Shown here: one piece after another, positions 62,663-64,000 of the stretch
Layout: each line of letters opens with the position of its first letter
How positions within the stretch are numbered: position 1 is the stretch's first letter
Source of the DNA: Rhodospirillales bacterium
Lineage (GTDB): Bacteria; Pseudomonadota; Alphaproteobacteria; Acetobacterales; Acetobacteraceae
Assembly: GCA_017304945.1 (NCBI GenBank)
Contig: JAFKLG010000080.1
Coordinates: forward strand, 1 to 64,000
Direction of reading: 5' to 3'
DNA: 64,000 bases
Notes under the pieces: model-generated
The model's input: only the letters and a program-made list of their open reading frames with translations
Databases searched by the model: none
Told to the model about the DNA's origin: nothing
Translations under genes and position numbers: made by a program

Positions 62663-62744
62663 GACGGCATCCTCGCTCAGCCCTTCGCGTCGGCGCCCGC
62701 GCTGTTTCCGCCCGCGCGGCAGGCGGTCGCGCGACGCGCCGTCG

Positions 62745-63656
62745 TCAATCGACGCCGAGCGTGCCGCGCAGTTTGGAGAGGTCTTCGGCCAGCGCGGTGA
62801 CGGCGCCCTTCATGGCGTTGCGGTCGTTCGCCGTGAGCTTGTCGTAGCTCTTGTAACCATCGCCGACCCGGTACTTCGCCAGCAGCTTGTCGACCTTGGC
62901 GAAGTTGCCGTCGATGCGGGTCGCCAACGCCTTGTCGCGGGTGATCACCAACGGGCGCAACAGCTCGAAGATCTTCTGCGCGCCATCCACGTTGGCCTGG
63001 AAGTCCCACAGGTCGGTATGGCTGTAGCGGTCTTCCTCACCGCTGATCTTGGTCGCCGCGACTTCCTCGATCAGGTCCGCCGCGCCGCCCACCATCGACT
63101 TGGCCGGGATCGGCAGGCTCCCAATGCGCGTATGCAGCTCCTCCACGTCGGCGAGCAGCTTGTCGGCCACCGGCGCCATGCCCTTGGTCGTCTTGTCCGC
63201 GAACAGCGCCTTCTCCAGCCGGTGGAACCCGCTCCAGGTCGGATCCTCCTCCTTCTTCTCGAAATCGTCGGCGCGCGCGTCGATCGCGGTGTCGAGGTCG
63301 CTGAACAACTCGGCCGCCGGCTCGATCCGCTCGTAATGCTGACGGGTCGGCGCATACAGGCGCTGCGCCTCGGCGAGATTGCCGGCCTTCACCGCCGCGG
63401 TGAAGCGGCGGGTTTCGGTCAGCAGCGCCTCGACCTCCGCGCTGACATAGCGCTTGTACTCGGTGATGGGTCCGACCAGATCGTAGGCGGAGGGCGCGGC
63501 ATCCGCGGCGGTCAAATGCGCCATGCCGGGCACGGACCCCGTTCCGATCGGTGTGGCCATGCCGGCCATTGCGGCGGCACCGGGGATCAGGAACGCGGCG
63601 GCGGCGACGGCCGGGAGCCACGCCGCGCGGGTCCGGCAGGGGAATGGGAAGGGCAT
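62745..63656 (-). CDS. efeO: EfeO/EfeM-like M75 (imelysin-family) lipoprotein-type periplasmic protein
   Basis: This 303-residue protein has an N-terminal export signal (RTRAAWLPAVAAAAFLIPGA, cut near residue 34) and the EfeO/M75 fold: LVGPITEYKRYVSAEVEALL, then the GFHRLEKALF metal-site motif and the paired helix YSHTDLWDFQANVDGAQKIF. It lacks a cupredoxin domain, so it is of the EfeM type. These proteins deliver ferrous/ferric iron (or zinc) to EfeU-type permeases. No efeU or efeB is in the window. ATG 63656 has GAGGA about ten bases upstream. A Fur-like box lies at 63732 upstream. Confidence 0.87.
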   Translation of the reverse strand: MPFPFPCRTRAAWLPAVAAAAFLIPGAAAMAGMATPIGTGSVPGMAHLTAADAAPSAYDLVGPITEYKRYVSAEVEALLTETRRFTAAVKAGNLAEAQRLYAPTRQHYERIEPAAELFSDLDTAIDARADDFEKKEEDPTWSGFHRLEKALFADKTTKGMAPVADKLLADVEELHTRIGSLPIPAKSMVGGAADLIEEVAATKISGEEDRYSHTDLWDFQANVDGAQKIFELLRPLVITRDKALATRIDGNFAKVDKLLAKYRVGDGYKSYDKLTANDRNAMKGAVTALAEDLSKLRGTLGVD

Positions 63657-63731
63657 GGCGCGAGGGTCCTCGTGTTGGTCGCCGCGGAACGGCGCGGCGT
63701 GCGCCGGAGGTTTGTAGCGCACCAAGCTGCG

Positions 63732-63748
63732 AATGCAACTAACTCTCA
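63732..63748 (-). promoter_or_regulatory. Fur-like box upstream of the efeO-like gene
   Basis: On the minus strand the sequence TGAGAGTTAGTTGCATT fits the Fur-box pattern TGAGAATNATTTGCATT except at two defined positions. It lies 76 bases upstream of the M75-gene start, in the promoter region. This fits iron repression of an iron-uptake protein. Confidence 0.4.
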
Positions 63749-63918
63749 GCTACGAGGATCTGCGGCCGCGGTCATGCCTGATCCGCAGTTGACACATCGA
63801 TCCGAACGCCGTAGTCGCGAACTACTCGCATTATCACGTGAATTCGGGGGCGATTCCCTCGATTCTGCCGCCAAACGTCGCGGGCGCCTTGCCCTCTCCT
63901 CAGCCTCGTGGCTGAACT

Positions 63919-63936
63919 AGTATGTTATAACGTTGC
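63919..63936 (+). promoter_or_regulatory. Zur-like box before the truncated secreted-protein gene
   Basis: AGTATGTTATAACGTTGC matches the alphaproteobacterial Zur pattern GATATGTTATAACATATC at 13 of 18 positions, including the whole core TATGTTATAAC. It ends 13 bases before the GTG start at 63950, the usual position for repression by zinc-loaded Zur. The core GTTATAAC is a perfect palindrome. Confidence 0.5.
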
Positions 63937-63949
63937 CTCGGAGATATCC

Positions 63950-64000
63950 GTGCGTCGCCTCCTCCTCTCCACCATCCCTCTGCTGCCGCTCCTGTCCGCG
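63950..64000 (+). CDS. Start of a secreted-protein gene, truncated by the window
   Basis: A GTG at 63950 follows CGGAGAT by five bases, a good ribosome binding site. The 17 codons seen encode MRRLLLSTIPLLPLLSA, a typical Sec signal peptide start. The product cannot be named from this fragment. With a Zur-like box upstream, a zinc-uptake protein (such as a ZnuA-type binding protein or a TonB-dependent receptor) is a reasonable guess. Confidence 0.5.
   Translation, partial: MRRLLLSTIPLLPLLSA

Overview
The window is about 70% GC, gene-dense and free of rRNA and tRNA genes that I could see. Several features point to an alphaproteobacterium of the Rhodospirillales, most likely Acetobacteraceae: KDO synthesis (kdsB), heme A synthase (ctaA), a membrane-anchored cytochrome c next to hisN, kdsB and a separate prephenate dehydratase, a Hint_2-domain surface protein, and alphaproteobacterial-type Zur and FNR/FixK motifs. 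The placement is inference from gene content, not from a marker gene.

Layout. 0-5 kb: a GltD-like iron-sulfur flavoprotein diverges from pfkB across two FNR/FixK boxes; then a methyltransferase, a WYL regulator and a glyoxalase-fold protein. 5-9 kb: an LLM flavin oxidoreductase diverges from a translationally coupled SDR / CoA-transferase / ChbG-type deacetylase operon. 9-12 kb: fumC-maeA, which together take fumarate to pyruvate. 12-17.5 kb: a ThrE-type exporter, an isochorismatase-fold hydrolase, and an M20 amidohydrolase coupled to an HcnA/HcnB-like oxidoreductase pair. 17.5-23 kb: a secreted Met-rich protein, DUF202 protein, slipin, an orphan ABC ATPase with a frameshifted C-terminal domain, an 830-bp non-coding block with a long inverted repeat, and glpK. 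23-30 kb: BrkB/YihY protein, a decarboxylase of the ornithine/diaminopimelate family, DUF1643, an autoregulated MarR operon, dienelactone hydrolase and a second CoA-transferase.

30-38 kb is the most accessory-looking part: a Hint-domain protein, an AT-rich spacer with an FNR-like box, a Crp/Fnr regulator, a 998-residue double glycosyltransferase with seven N-terminal repeats, a Hint remnant, and a two-subunit TPP decarboxylase (ComDE-like) with a Leu-type binding protein. 38-51 kb is mostly core: rdgB, rph, an AsmA/YhdP-like protein, glnE, bcp, a CatB-type acetyltransferase, a PAS histidine kinase and ctaA. 51-59.5 kb, all on the minus strand, holds cytochrome c, hisN and yejABEF. 59.6-64 kb holds kdsB-pheA, a second Leu-type binding protein, an EfeO-like M75 protein and the first 17 codons of a secreted protein behind a Zur-like box.

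A recurrent theme is a family of palindromic repeats built on GGCCGGG...CCCGGCCATGACGG. They occur as tandem arrays (140-343, 12157-12333, 55550-55912) and as one copy inside a coding sequence (15961-16000). A second, unrelated REP pair lies between yejE and yejF.
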